A stretch of 61,076 nt of DNA from Ichthyophthirius multifiliis (taxonomy: Eukaryota; Ciliophora; Oligohymenophorea; Hymenostomatida). Positions 50,697 through 61,076 of the stretch are shown here, piece after piece. Made by a program: the position numbers and the translations under genes. Within the stretch, counting starts at the first letter, position 1; the number at the start of each line of letters is the position of its first letter. The DNA lies in the NCBI RefSeq assembly GCF_000220395.1, contig NW_004086273.1, positions 1-61,076 on the forward strand, written 5' to 3'. The notes under the pieces are model-generated. The model ran no database searches, was not told the origin of the DNA, and saw only the letters and a program-made list of their open reading frames with translations.

Positions 50697-51613
50697 TCAT
50701 TCTTAAACAAAAGAAATATTTAATTCTTAAAAAAGTTCATTTAAGTTCCAAAGTTTGATACGTAGATGGAATTTCTTGTTTAATTTAAAGAAAATTTATA
50801 ATTTTACATTTCATAATCAAAAAAAAATTCGGTTATCCTATTCCCTATTCACTTTTTTATATAAATAAAATAATATTATGGTAGAAAGAAATTTCAACAA
50901 TGATAGTTAAATTCTTAGTAATTTTAAGAATTTAAAATATTTTAATTGAAAAGTATATATTAATTGTTAAAAATATTTCTTAAATAGTTTGTTTTTTATA
51001 TTTTAGTATTTTATGATACGATGAAAATTACCCATTAAAATTAAAAAAAAAAAATTGTATCACATATAGCTATTCGTATTTTTACACATATATTTATGGA
51101 AACTTCGCATTTTATGTATTTCTACACTAATTATAAATTTAAATATATTAGAAAGTTCTTAAATCCCAAAGTTTTAGAATGCCTTCACCATCATTTGATA
51201 TGCATATAGGAGTGTTTGCTATATTTAAAATGCAGTTTAAGAGACAAATATGTCCTTTTAATTAAGAAATATGTGTATAAATTTTATTTTCATTTTCGAT
51301 TTTAAAAAAATGTATAGTATTTTCGAAATCTGAAACAAGTAAATAATTAAATTTTGGGATTGTCATCAAATACACACGTTTTTGTTAAAAATCAATCCTA
51401 TGTTTTAAGAAATCTATTATATATATATTTTTTTGTTCTCAAAGAGACCAAATTTAAATTCTATAATGGAACAACTTATGCTATTTTTCCAGAAAAACCA
51501 AAATCATATGCTTTTTAAATTTTTTCATATACTATTTTAAAATTATTTTATTTCTTTATTTAAATGAGAAATATAATCAGTTAAAAATATTCTTTTACAA
51601 ATTCTTGCAACAT
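50697..51613 (-). CDS. WD40-repeat protein, perhaps decayed
   Basis: The best block (about 51390-51130) reads PKFNYLLVSDFENTIHFFKI, ISQLKGHICLLNCILNIANT and PICISNDGEGILKLWDLRTF: a GH dipeptide and a WD dipeptide at WD40 spacing. Downstream RIKLWNLNELFQELN before TGA at 50699-50697 looks like the end of another blade. Upstream, ATG at 51613 opens MLQEFVKEYFQLIIFLI and KAYDFGFSGKIAQVVPLQNL in a different frame. Between blocks the frame changes, with no clear intron between 51130 and 50760, where AT noise replaces the expected repeats. Only two or three blades are seen, while a WD40 propeller needs about seven, so the gene is either partly decayed or has exons I cannot see. Confidence 0.5.
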
Positions 51614-52245
51614 TTGTTTAAAAATATTTTTCTTACATTATATACATTATATTTTTTATGGGTTTAAATATAATTAATAATTGAAATCACAAATTGAGTT
51701 TTTTATATCAGTGAAAGTTATTTATTTTGAACGGTAAAATTAAAGGTTCAATTTATAAATAAATATTATATTATTAAATAATTAGTTTTTAATTTTAATT
51801 AAAACAATTTAACTATAAAATTATTATAATTAATTAAATAAATGATTATTCTTATAATCCTTTTTTATATTTTAAATATGATAATTTTATTTTTGTTTTA
51901 CTTTTCTATGATCTATGATATTTTGTTAACTATTCATTTCTATATTTTGATATTAAATTTTTATTATAAATTAATAAGTTTTTTTCTTATTTATTATTTG
52001 CTATATGGTTGAATTGAAATAATATTATTTTCGCACTATTTTATAATTGAAAAATTTAAATTAATTTCTAAAATAATATATAATGTATAATAAATTTTTA
52101 AAATTCCAAACTACCAAATTTTATTACATAGAATCCTAAAAATAAATAAAAAATACGTATCATTTTATATTTTAGAAAAAAAAAAAAAAGAGGAAAAAAA
52201 AAATCTAAATTAGAAATAAAATAAAAATTAAAAAAATAATATTAA
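51614..52245. promoter_or_regulatory. Divergent upstream region of WD40 and IlvA-like genes
   Basis: AT-rich gap of 632 bases between the presumed starts of a minus-strand and a plus-strand gene. Poly-A runs occur directly upstream of the IlvA ATG (52180-52240). Confidence 0.4.
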
Positions 52246-53827
52246 ATGACTCCGCCTAAAAAAGATAAAGACAACATAAATAGCAATCTGCAAACACCCT
52301 AAATAATTGAACAAATACCAAAATCCCCAAATTTAGATTGCGATTCACCTCTTCAAAAATTTCGAACACATTAAATAACTACCTTAACAAAAGACTTAAA
52401 ACTAGATAACCAAAACCTAAACAAATATCAATTTATTCGAGAACCATGTACACGTAAATTCACTCCTGACTATTCTAAGTTAGTTTCCATCGACAAAATA
52501 TATAAAGCATATAAAAATATCAGAAATACCGTTGTAAGGACTCCTCTTACACATAGTTATTTCCTAAGTTAAAAATATGGAGCCAATATATATTTAAAAA
52601 GGGAAGATTAGTAGGTAGTTCGTTCATTCAAATTAAGAGGAGCTTACAATAAATTCCTTTAACTTTCTAAAGAAGATAAACAAAAAGGCATTGTATGTGC
52701 CAGTGCGGGTAACCATGCTTAAGGAGTGGCTTATTGCTGTAATAAATTGAAAGTATAAGGAATTATTTTTATGCCAACGAATGCTCCTAGTATCAAATTG
52801 AGGAGTGTACGTAGTTTTGGAGGTGATTATATTAAGATTTAATAGGTAGGTGAAAATTTTGATGAATGTTCTAAAGCTGCAAAAGAATATAGCAATAAAA
52901 ATAATTCTACTTTTGTTCATGCATATGATGATGAAGCAATAATTGCAGGATAAGGAACAGTTGCAGTGGAAATACTAGAAGATTTTAAAGGAAATATTGA
53001 TTATGTATTTTGCTGTGTAGGAGGCGGAGGGCTTTGTGCAGGTATAGGAAGCTATTTTAAGCATGTTTCGCCAGATACCGTACTTGTGCCATGTGAACCT
53101 AGTGTATATTTATATATAATAAATAAGTTTCTATTTATTCTATTTAAAAATAAAGGGATGCCCTTCGATGAAATTAGCTATAGAAACAGGAAAACCGGAA
53201 CCTTTGCAAAAAGTGAATCCTTTTGTAGATGGAGCAGCAGTGGGAATTCCGGGTATCAGAACTCATGAAATTTTAAGTAATTTAGTTGATTCTATTTTGC
53301 TTATACCTGAAGGGGTTGTCTGTTAATCTTTATTAGAATTATATAATATGGAATCTATTGTATGCGAACCTGCTGGGGCTTTAGCTATTTCTGGAGTATG
53401 ATTTTATTTAAATATATATATATATATAATATTCTATAAAATAAAATAGTTAAATTATTATTAAGATGAAATTAAAGGAAAAAATGTTGTATGTATAATT
53501 AGTGGGTCAAATAATGACCTTTCAAGATTGACTGATATGAAAATGCTTTCATAAATTGAATATGGGATTTTGCATTATATGTTGGTAGATTTTCACTAAA
53601 AACCGGGATCATTAAGAGAATTTATTATGAATTGCATGGAAAATGAAGATGATATTGTTAGTATTGAATACACAAAAAAAAATAATAGGGAAAGAGGACC
53701 AGCTGTTGTAAGTATTGAATGCCCTTCTAGAGAAAATTTTGAAAAAATCAAAGAAAAAATGGCTAAAATAAATATTAATTACAAAATTTTGCTTCCAGGA
53801 GACCAAATGTTTAATTTGTTATTATGA
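52246..53827 (+). CDS. Threonine dehydratase (threonine deaminase), bacterial IlvA type
   Basis: PLP enzyme that converts L-threonine to 2-oxobutanoate and ammonia. Start ATG at 52246 (MTPPKKDKDNINSNLQTP). A polar leader of about 90 residues precedes the fold. The PLP lysine is in VRSFKLRGAYNKF; CASAGNHAQGVAY binds the substrate carboxylate; CCVGGGGLCAGIGSYF is the glycine-rich phosphate loop; VCEPAGALAISG and CIISGSNNDLSR finish the fold. The C-terminal ACT-like domain is of the single, short type: HQKPGSLREFIMN, DIVSIEYTKKNNRERGPAVV and PGDQMFNLL resemble the Bacillus-type IlvA end, which binds isoleucine or valine. Introns: about 53104-53159 (GTATATTT...ATAAAG, joining EPS to GCPSMK) and about 53397-53450 (GTATGATT...AAAATAG, joining SG to LNYYQDE). 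Stop TGA at 53825-53827. It faces the PDE gene tail to tail, 112 bases apart. Confidence 0.93.
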
Positions 53828-53939
53828 AAAAAATTAAATACATTATAAGAATATGAAAACAAAATAATATAATTTTTTATATAATCACATCTATAATTAA
53901 AATCTTAAGAAAAAAAACATAGTCTTATTATATATCAGT

Positions 53940-56900
53940 TCAAATTTTATCTTAGGATTTTTCTTCTTCTTCTGGCACTTCTTCAAGTTTATTCAACTAT
54001 TAATAAGCTTCTTTTTTATCTTAAGTAATTGAAACATTAAGTATTCCACTGTTTTCATTAAGCATTCCAGTATTTTTCGATAAATATTCCCATTATTCGA
54101 TGGAATTATTTAAATTATTAATATTAACTTACAGTTCTCCTTCATAAAAGTCATTCAAATTCTACCATAAAGGCAATACTATTACATTTAAAAAACTTTT
54201 TTCGGCTTTTGACATAATTGGTAATTAATCTAAATCTTTCATAAAGGCTGTTTATGAAACTCCTCTAAGTCCTTCTTCTTAATATTACATAAAAAACTCT
54301 TAATTTATTTTTTCTGACCATTGTTTTGACAAAGGGAATTTTTTCGATGCTCCAGTGAAATCGGCTGTATGAATGATCATTCCAGTTAATAATTCTATTT
54401 CATTTTCATTATTTTCTTTATTCATTATTTCTGTTACTTTATCTCCGGCGTTTTTCCAGTATATTTCGAAGTCTTAAAGAAGCTTAAAATGCTATTTTAT
54501 GTCCGTCTATAAAATGTTAGACACCATTTATCGCCTTACATTGGCGTATTATAACGTATTCAACCCTCCCAGTACATTACATTATTATCTTTTCATTATT
54601 TTAAATGTTTTGGCCAAATGGTGTTATTCCAAAACTGATTTATCATGGTATCTTATCGCCAATTTGGATAATACGGCGATTTCAAAATTATTATTTTTGC
54701 CTGTATGTCCCACATCATGACATAATCCAGAAAATATAAGTGCAAAAGATTCTAAATTTTTTAGTATTTATTTCACTTTTTGGCAATTAGCTAACATATG
54801 GCAACATTACATGACTGCCAGACCATGTGAGAAATTATGGAATTTATTTTTATTTTTATTGTATCCTTTTTATAATTATACAATAAAATTTACAAAAACA
54901 GATTCTTGAATGTTATAAAGAGAAACAAAATTTCCTTTTTATAAAATTTGCCAGGCAATTGTGTACATTTGTTCGTTTGTTTAAAGTTCCAAAACATTAA
55001 AATCCCATTCATCTATACTTGAAGAAGTCCTTATATTTTCATGTAAAGATGTTTATAAATTATTTAAATCTATTTTTTCAATAATCTGAGATTATCTAGT
55101 ATTATTAGTGTATTCATTTAATTTAGTATTAAAGAATAAAGATTTGTTTTTCTGTTATTTTTCTGTGAACAATTCTATTTGTGTATTTCCATATTTTTCC
55201 TACACTTTTTCTTCAGTAGTTTTAGTATTAAATTTCGAGTAAAGTTTCTTTAAAATTCCCTTTAACCTCGGATCATTATATTCTTATGTATTTAAATTAT
55301 ATAAAATATCATCTAATTAAAAATTAGATTCCAAATTAGCACATGTTTCTCCAAAACTGTCATCTTACATATTAATAAAAGCCCCTTTTACAACCATATA
55401 TTCATTACTGGGTACTATCTACACATATATTTAGGCTTCAGGGAGGCTTTGTAAACTTATCCAGGTATTAGGACGTTTCATATAGGATTTCAATCTCGAA
55501 TTTTTGCTTGTATTCGATATAAAAGACTTATTATTAGAAGCAATCTCATTATTATTTGAATGAATATGGCTTAAATCTTCATCTTGAAAGAATATGTCCT
55601 CTTTTTATTTTTTTTCTTATTCGTTTATTGATAGGCCGAAATATTCGATAATTTATTCGAATTCATTACAAAAATATTCCTTATTTTGAAAAGCTTCTCG
55701 TATAGAGAGCATTCTTTCTTGTAGAATTTTACTGGAAATCTCCATAAGAGAACTTTTAGAACTTGAAATGAATTTAAGAAAACCTTTTTTAGAAATATCA
55801 AGGAAAACCTAATAATTTGATCTCAACATCATTTTATAAATGAAAGTTTTTTCTTATATTTTTATTCTGAATTGTTTGAATTTATTATAAAAATGTTACA
55901 TTTCTAATAAAACTTCATATGTTTGGTCATCTTCTTTTTCCTAAAAATTAAAAATAAAATTAAAATCTAAATCTTCAAAAATATTTTCAATTTTTTCAAC
56001 TTAATCTTCTTTTTTTTAATTTCTATTTGACATTTTATTCCAAAAAACTCTTTAAAACATTAACAAAAAGTATCAATTAGTAAATGATTTCCCAAATTTA
56101 CAAAATTAACACTAATATCAAGAATACATTACTAATAATAATTCTAAGGCATCAAATTCATATTCGAAATGAGAAAATTAATACCAAAAAACGCTTCTTT
56201 TTAGTTTATTTCTAGAGATAAATCATTTTTTAAAAAACCTGTTTTAAAATCTTTTTCGAAGTCTTTTTTTTCTAAAAATTTATATCCAATTATTGATATT
56301 TCTCTATTTTTTTTAAGTTTTATTATATATGTTTTGTAGGCTTTTTCATCAAATAAATATTTATAAATTATTGGGTATTTTTATTATAATTAAGAGTCAA
56401 TTAATATGAAATTATTTTCATTTTAAAAAGCATTTATTTCTTCCGAAAGATTTTAATTATGCATTTTTTCAATTTAAAAACCATTAAAATGCACTATTTC
56501 TTCAATTAGTGAATCATCTGAAATCACTAAAGAATTAGAAATTTCAGCTGAAGATATTTTTTATGTATTCTTGCATTAAAGGAAGACGAATAAGTCAGCA
56601 TTTGTTAATTTATTTATGAGAAATTTGAAATTATGTATTAAAGATTGTTAAGAAATATCTTTTGTGAATAGTTAAGAAGCACAGAGAAGATTTTTGTAAA
56701 TTTACTTGATTTTTTTGTAGGATTCATATAAAAATAATATGCTTTTTTGAGAATTGGATGATGTTTCAAGAAGTTTTTAGAGCTTTTTATGTATATTTTC
56801 TAATAATTAAGGATTTTATTGTAGTTTTGCTCTATTTATTTCTATGTATTTCAAAAACTCTTATATTTATGTGCTTTTTTGTGTATACTATTTTTTTATA

Positions 56901-57246
56901 TTTTTAACTTTCTTTAATATATATTTTTTTTTATTGAAATAAAACTTTTTACAGTATTGTTTTACTTAAATTTTCCATTTATTTATAAATTATTTAGTTA
57001 AAGTTTTTCAGGCTGGTTTTCGTTTGTGGGTAAATCTTTAGAAAAATATTCAGAATTAAGATAACTTAATAATTCTTTAGTAATTTATTGTTTTGAATAA
57101 TTACTTAATAATATAATTAATTATTTTTCATTCTAAATTAATTACTTTTTTAATTTCTACCTTTAAAGTTATGTTATTTTTTACTATTTCCTTAGTTATT
57201 GTAAAGCCCGAAAAAAAAATTAATAAAATTTTGTATCTTAACTCAT
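53940..57246 (-). CDS. GAF-domain cyclic nucleotide phosphodiesterase
   Basis: Hydrolyses cAMP or cGMP. Start ATG at 57246 (MSQDTKFYQFFFRALQQLRK) leads into a coiled coil, then a GAF-like domain (NLLCASQLFTKDISQQ, LINKLTNADLFVFLQC, EIVHFNGFQIEKMH, KYLFDEKAYKTYIIKLKKN). An intron at 56050-56132 (83 bases, GTAATG...TTTAAAG) joins this to the downstream block that begins MSNRNQKKEDQVEK. The catalytic HD domain follows: NKFHNFSHGLAVMQCCHMLA, LIFSGLCHDVGHTGKNNNFE, VLEYHHLAKTFKIM, NILQTDIKQHFKLLQDFEIY and MIIHTADFTGASKKFPLSKQ. The metal ligands H (HNFSH), HD (CHDVGH) and D (TADFT) are all present. Stop TGA at 53942-53940 after an acidic tail, EEVPEEEEKSQDKI. If the intron is not used, the PDE alone would start at ATG 56033. 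Another intron lies near 54820-54890; one near 56890-56940 is in the GAF part. Confidence 0.9.
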
Positions 57247-57906
57247 ATTTCTATTTTTTAAATATAGCTTAAGAATATTAATAAATATTTATATTTTTAT
57301 TTAAAACTTTATTTATTATAAATAAATTAAATTTTTGAAGAGGGAAATAAAAAATAAAATAATTAAAAATATATGATATATGATAATATTGTAAATAAAT
57401 AAAAATATATAATTTAAAACCATATTCGTTCTTTTTTTGCTTTAAAAATATTTATCGATAATTTTTTTAGATTAAAATATTTAATAAATTTATATTAAAA
57501 AGTTAAATTAAATAATCTTTTAAATATAAAAATACATAAAATTATTGTCTATCTATTTTTTATATAAAATAAAAATAAATTGATCTATATAAAAATACAA
57601 ATAATTAAAAATCTAAAATACAATTATATTTAGAAAAAAAAAAAAATTAGTGTAATATTAAATGTAATAATTTAAATTTTTTAATTAATTATTAACTTTT
57701 ATTAATTAAATATTTAAAAATTTTTACTATTAATATACTTCATAATATTATTCTAAATCAATTTTTTATAATTAATTTTTTTTCATAATTAATATATTAT
57801 AATATTTTTTTTAATTCATATATTTAATTTATTATTTAAAAAATGAATTTGTTAAATAAGTTTATAGATTTATTTATCATATATATAAAATTTATTTAAT
57901 TTTATT
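57247..57906. other. AT-rich gap holding the PDE promoter
   Basis: AT-only sequence between the start of the PDE gene and the 3' end of SEC62. No coding block recognised. Confidence 0.45.
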
Positions 57907-59230
57907 TCATAAATCTTAATTAATATCTTCATTATTATTATCTTAATTTAACTCTTTATTTTGATTATCTTTTTATTCATCATCTATATCATTTATTATT
58001 TATTCTAAGCTTTTAGGTGGAGGTGGCTTTTATATTATGATATAAATTTTAATATATAAATTATTATACCAATTTATGCTCTAACTTTTAATATCCCCAG
58101 TCTAAAATATCATCAAATGTTTATTATCCAAAACCTTCAAAAATTAAATATAAGAATATTATTAAAAAAAGTCGATGTACTTTAAATTTATTTTCTTTCT
58201 TAGGATAGTATATAAATGAAGTATGCCATAATAAAAAATCCAAAAAATCTTGCAATTATTTCTATTTTACCATCTTGACATCTTTTGCATGACATTAAAG
58301 GCTTAAATGTATCTATAATTCCAACATCCTTTATTTTTTTAATTTAAAAAATAATTTATTTTTACCTCAAAGAAATTAGGAAATATATAAAACTCAAATC
58401 CAAAAACCCTTAGTAATAAAAACAAAAACAATCTAATAATAATAATTCCAAGCTTTTTAATATTTTAAGAAATTAAAAAATAATACTTTTTTAATTTTTT
58501 ATTTATACCAAAAAATACAAAAGTATTAAAGAAATATAAAATATTATTCTCTTAAACGATAAAGGCCATATAGGGAACAAACATATTAAAGCTACTGCTA
58601 ATAATATTGCAGTCATATAGAAATATGTTCTTTTGCTTTTTACTTCAAGTGTGAAAAAATATAAGCTTTTTTTAATCTCGCTTTAAGGTGAATGTTAAAT
58701 CTATTTTTTAAATTTTTATTTATCACATTTTTTTTAAAACTTTATTAAGAAATAATTTTGTAGGGTATTTTAATTTTGTTTTAGCTTCTGGATCTCTATC
58801 TAATCTTGCAATCAATTTAATGTCTATTAAACTTATATATTTAATTTTTAATTTTATTTTATTTTATTTTCATTTTTTTACTATTTAATAAATTCTTGAT
58901 ACTCATTTTCTTTGATTTCTGTTTTCGGTTAATAATAATCTTTAATAATAGAATAAATTTAATCTTTATTATTTTCGAAAATGTTCGATAAATCATCACC
59001 TTTTTTAAAAAAATAAAATAAAAAAATAAATTAAATTTTACTTCTGAAAAGTTAATTCTTTAATCATAAAATATTGCTTATTTTTAAATAAGTTTTTTTT
59101 AATTCAATAATATTATTAAATCTTAGTATGCTTTTTTTTCCTTAGCTTTTTCTTATTCTATTTTTTAAGTGATTTATTATTATTGCTAATCTTATTATTA
59201 TTCTTAACTTTTTTACTTTTCTTATTTCAT
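57907..59230 (-). CDS. SEC62: SEC62, ER protein translocation subunit
   Basis: Membrane partner of the Sec61 channel for post-translational import into the ER. Start ATG at 59230 opens a Q/K-rich leader (MKQEKQKSQEQQQDQQQQQ), then QAIFYDQRINFSEGDDLSNI, the SEC62 cytosolic domain with its DYFRGKD-like core. The two membrane spans are separated by the signature AVALICLFPIWPLSFKR, matching LFPLWPxxMR of animals, and YISLILLYFLV. After the second span DVGIIDTFKPLMSCKRCQ corresponds to DVGFIDSFRPLY. The C terminus is KPPPPKSLEQIINDIDDEQK with a run of N, D and E before TGA at 57909-57907. Introns occur at about 58990-59035 (GTAAAATTT...AAAAAAG) and at three or more further sites. It is the last recognisable conserved gene before the telomere. 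Confidence 0.9.
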
Positions 59231-59869
59231 TTGGATATGCTAAAAAAAATTAAATTTTTTAAATAAATAAATTTATACAAATACAAAAATATATTTTTAT
59301 TTAATTTATTTATTATCATATAATATTATTAACTAATATTATATTTATTTAATATTAAGAAAAATTATTCATAATTTAAAAAAAAAAAAATTGAATAATA
59401 ATAGGCACATTCATATTTTCTTGAAAATTTATTATTAAAACTTTGAATATTTATTTTAATAAAAAATATATATATTAAAAAAAAAATCACATTTCAATTA
59501 ATTATAGTATTAAAAAGAAAAGTATAAATTTATTTCTCAATAATTTTTTTATATAAAAGAAATATAAATTTATTTCTCAATAAATTTTTTATATAAAAGA
59601 AATATATTTTTAAGTTTTTATAATTTTATATTATTAAGTATTTAATATATTTTTAATTTTATAATAATGAATATTTATATAATTATAAATATATAATAAG
59701 TTTATACAATTGAATGTAATTATATTTTAAAGTTATTAATTAGTATAATTATAATATAGAAATTAAAAATAAACAAGATTATTGGATTTTATAAATATTA
59801 TAATGAAATTAATCTATTTCTCTAAACAATTTTTTAAATAATTAAAAATATACATATTGTGGTTTGCTA
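59231..59869. other. Subtelomeric AT-rich stretch with a tandem duplication
   Basis: AT-only sequence, presumably including the SEC62 promoter. The only structure seen is the two-copy repeat listed separately. Confidence 0.5.
59523..59602. repeat. Two-copy tandem repeat of about 40 bases
   Basis: The unit contains aaatttatttctcaataa followed by a T run and atataaaagaaa. The two copies differ by a couple of bases, so the duplication is fairly recent. Confidence 0.8.
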
Positions 59870-60340
59870 ATGCAGTTTTATGATTTCCAACAGTTCAATT
59901 TTTTTCCAGCCCGCAATTTTTACGAGAGGAATATATATTTCAACTACAAAAATGCTATTTGTATTATAATCGTGTATTATTTATGCTTAAAATCATAAAT
60001 TAGATATAGGTTTGATCAGATGTATAAGGTAATCAATAAAATTAAAGGAATTTTTCAAATAAATATATGGTTCTTTGCTAATATTATAAAAAATTTTATG
60101 GCTCTTAGATTGAACGAAGTTCGCTCTTTAAAGATTTCAGAGGTTCAAAAGATGGAGATATATTTCCGAACTGATAAGGTAGAAAGGTGTTTAATTTATC
60201 GATTAAATATAATAGAAATACTATATGCTAGGCTTTTTTTATTCATAATTTACTTTAATTTTTCTTATTTTCTACAAATCTTAAGAAAACTAAATGCATG
60301 CAGGATTAAATAACTTTAAATCTATTGTTTTGAGAGTAGG
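59870..60340 (+). CDS. Subtelomeric ORF, possible membrane protein
   Basis: From ATG at 59870 (MQFYDFQQFNFFPARNFYER) the ciliate-code frame is free of TGA for over 300 codons; coding-like texture lasts to about 60340 and the rest is AT noise. It includes FALRLNEVRSLKISEVQ-like polar segments (MALRLNEVRSLKISEVQKME) and hydrophobic ones (LYARLFLFIIYFNFSYFLQI). Its first 140 codons contain few TAA or TAG glutamines and more G and C than neighbours, unlike the other genes here. No family recognised. Many ciliate and protist subtelomeres carry young or rapidly changing gene families; that this is one is an inference. Confidence 0.4.
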
Positions 60341-60703
60341 TTTTGTAAATTTTTTTACATAAATATTTAATACATTAAAATATTATATATATTTATAATA
60401 CATATTAATATGTATATTTATTAAAAAAAATTATTTCTTTGTATCTATTTAATTTTTTCTTATTTTTAATTTAAAAATTAACTTTTTGATTAAAAATATT
60501 TTCAATAAATAAAAATTAAATATAAAAATAACTTTCATAATCTCAATAATTTAATAATTAAATTTATTTTTTTCTTTGAAAATTATTTTTTTATAATAAT
60601 GTTTTAAATAAAGAATTAAGTTTAAATAAATACATTTTTTTAAAATGTAAAATGTAAAAAGTAAAAAATAAAAATATTTATGTATATTTTTAATTATTTT
60701 ATT

Positions 60704-60708
<5 letters not shown>

Positions 60709-60764
<56 letters not shown>
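60709..60764. repeat. (AT)n microsatellite near the telomere
   Basis: About 27 AT units, roughly 210 bases before the telomere repeats begin, in sequence that does not appear to be an intron. Confidence 0.85.
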
Positions 60765-60767
<3 letters not shown>

Positions 60768-60974
60768 GAGAGGGTAATTATAGATTATAAATATATTGAG
60801 ACAAGGCAGTTATAAATTTAAAATAATTAGATAATTTAAATAAATATATATAATTAAATATATAAATATATATATATTATTGAATAAATTAAATAATATA
60901 AAAATATATCTAAAAAATAAATAAATTAATGTTTTTGATAAATAAGCACATAAATATATTTGGTATGGATATTT

Positions 60975-61076
60975 AGGGTTGGGGGTTGGGGTTGGGGTTG
61001 GGGTTGGGGTTGGGGTTGGGGTTGGGGTTGGGGTTGGGGTTGGGGTTGGGGTTGGGGTTGGGGTTGGGGTTGGGGT
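60975..61076 (+). repeat. Telomere repeats (GGGGTT)n, macronuclear chromosome end
   Basis: After tatggatatttagggtt the sequence becomes an array of about 16 GGGGTT units to the window edge; the first units are slightly irregular (GGGTT, GGGGGTT). The G-rich strand runs 5' to 3' towards the end, as required for a right-hand telomere. GGGGTT is the Tetrahymena-type repeat. In such ciliates telomeres are added de novo at chromosome breakage sites during macronuclear development, so the unique sequence just before 60975 is the former breakage junction. Confidence 0.99.

Overview
The window is the right end of a ciliate macronuclear chromosome. Three sequence features show this. The last ~100 bases are an uninterrupted run of GGGGTT telomere repeats. 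TAA and TAG occur throughout conserved coding regions where relatives have glutamine, and TGA is the only stop. The DNA is extremely AT-rich (roughly 85% by eye), with short GT..AG introns. Tetrahymena-type telomeres, this code and this composition point to an oligohymenophorean; Ichthyophthirius multifiliis fits the AT content better than Tetrahymena, but the species is an inference. Under the standard code no full gene appears, so all genes were read with the ciliate code and by splicing exons by eye. Exon-level coordinates are approximate unless a junction is stated.

Layout, left to right. 0.3-3.3 kb: ciliary MSP/ASH-domain protein of the CFAP221/CFAP74 kind (-). 5.3-6.9 kb: TMEM237-like ciliary membrane protein (-). 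7.5-8.5 kb: Q/N-rich coiled-coil protein (+). 8.5-12.5 kb: mostly noncoding, with a GC-rich islet and scattered PA-domain-like exons. 12.6-14.9 kb: R2R3 MYB factor (-). 16.5-19.5 kb: membrane hybrid histidine kinase with receiver domain (-). 19.7-20.6 kb: Bax-inhibitor/GHITM-like membrane protein (-). 21.4-23.9 kb: lysyl-tRNA synthetase and an AlaX-type alanyl-tRNA editing protein, end to end (-). 24.3-25.2 kb: fatty acid desaturase with frame breaks (+). 25.4-30.0 kb: P4-ATPase flippase (-). 30.3-31.2 kb: unknown protein (-). 31.46-31.75 kb: ribosomal protein eS27 (-). 31.9-33.8 kb: degenerate protein kinase (-). 34.5-37.1 kb: retromer subunit VPS35 (+). 38.7-39.4 kb: small helix-turn-helix-like protein (+). 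40.3-41.7 kb: unknown membrane protein (-). 42.4-42.75 kb: small Tim chaperone (-). 43.3-44.1 kb: minimal LETM1 (-). 45.9-51.6 kb: three poorly known or decayed genes. 52.2-53.8 kb: threonine dehydratase of bacterial IlvA type (+). 53.9-57.2 kb: GAF-cyclic nucleotide phosphodiesterase (-). 57.9-59.2 kb: SEC62 (-). 59.9-60.4 kb: subtelomeric ORF (+), then the telomere.

The genes do not form one pathway. Themes are ciliary structure, membrane traffic and lipid asymmetry (flippase, VPS35, SEC62, desaturase), mitochondrial membrane biogenesis and ion exchange (small Tim, LETM1, perhaps the GHITM-like protein), tRNA charging and quality control, and signalling (hybrid kinase, PDE). Gaps between genes are long, AT-only and featureless. 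No tRNA, rRNA, CRISPR, complete transposon or viral element was recognised. The most interesting observations are the GAF-PDE fusion supported by a clean intron, the flippase phosphorylation motif split by an intron, the altered editing motif in AlaX and its overlap with KARS, and an in-frame TGA inside a strongly coding small gene.
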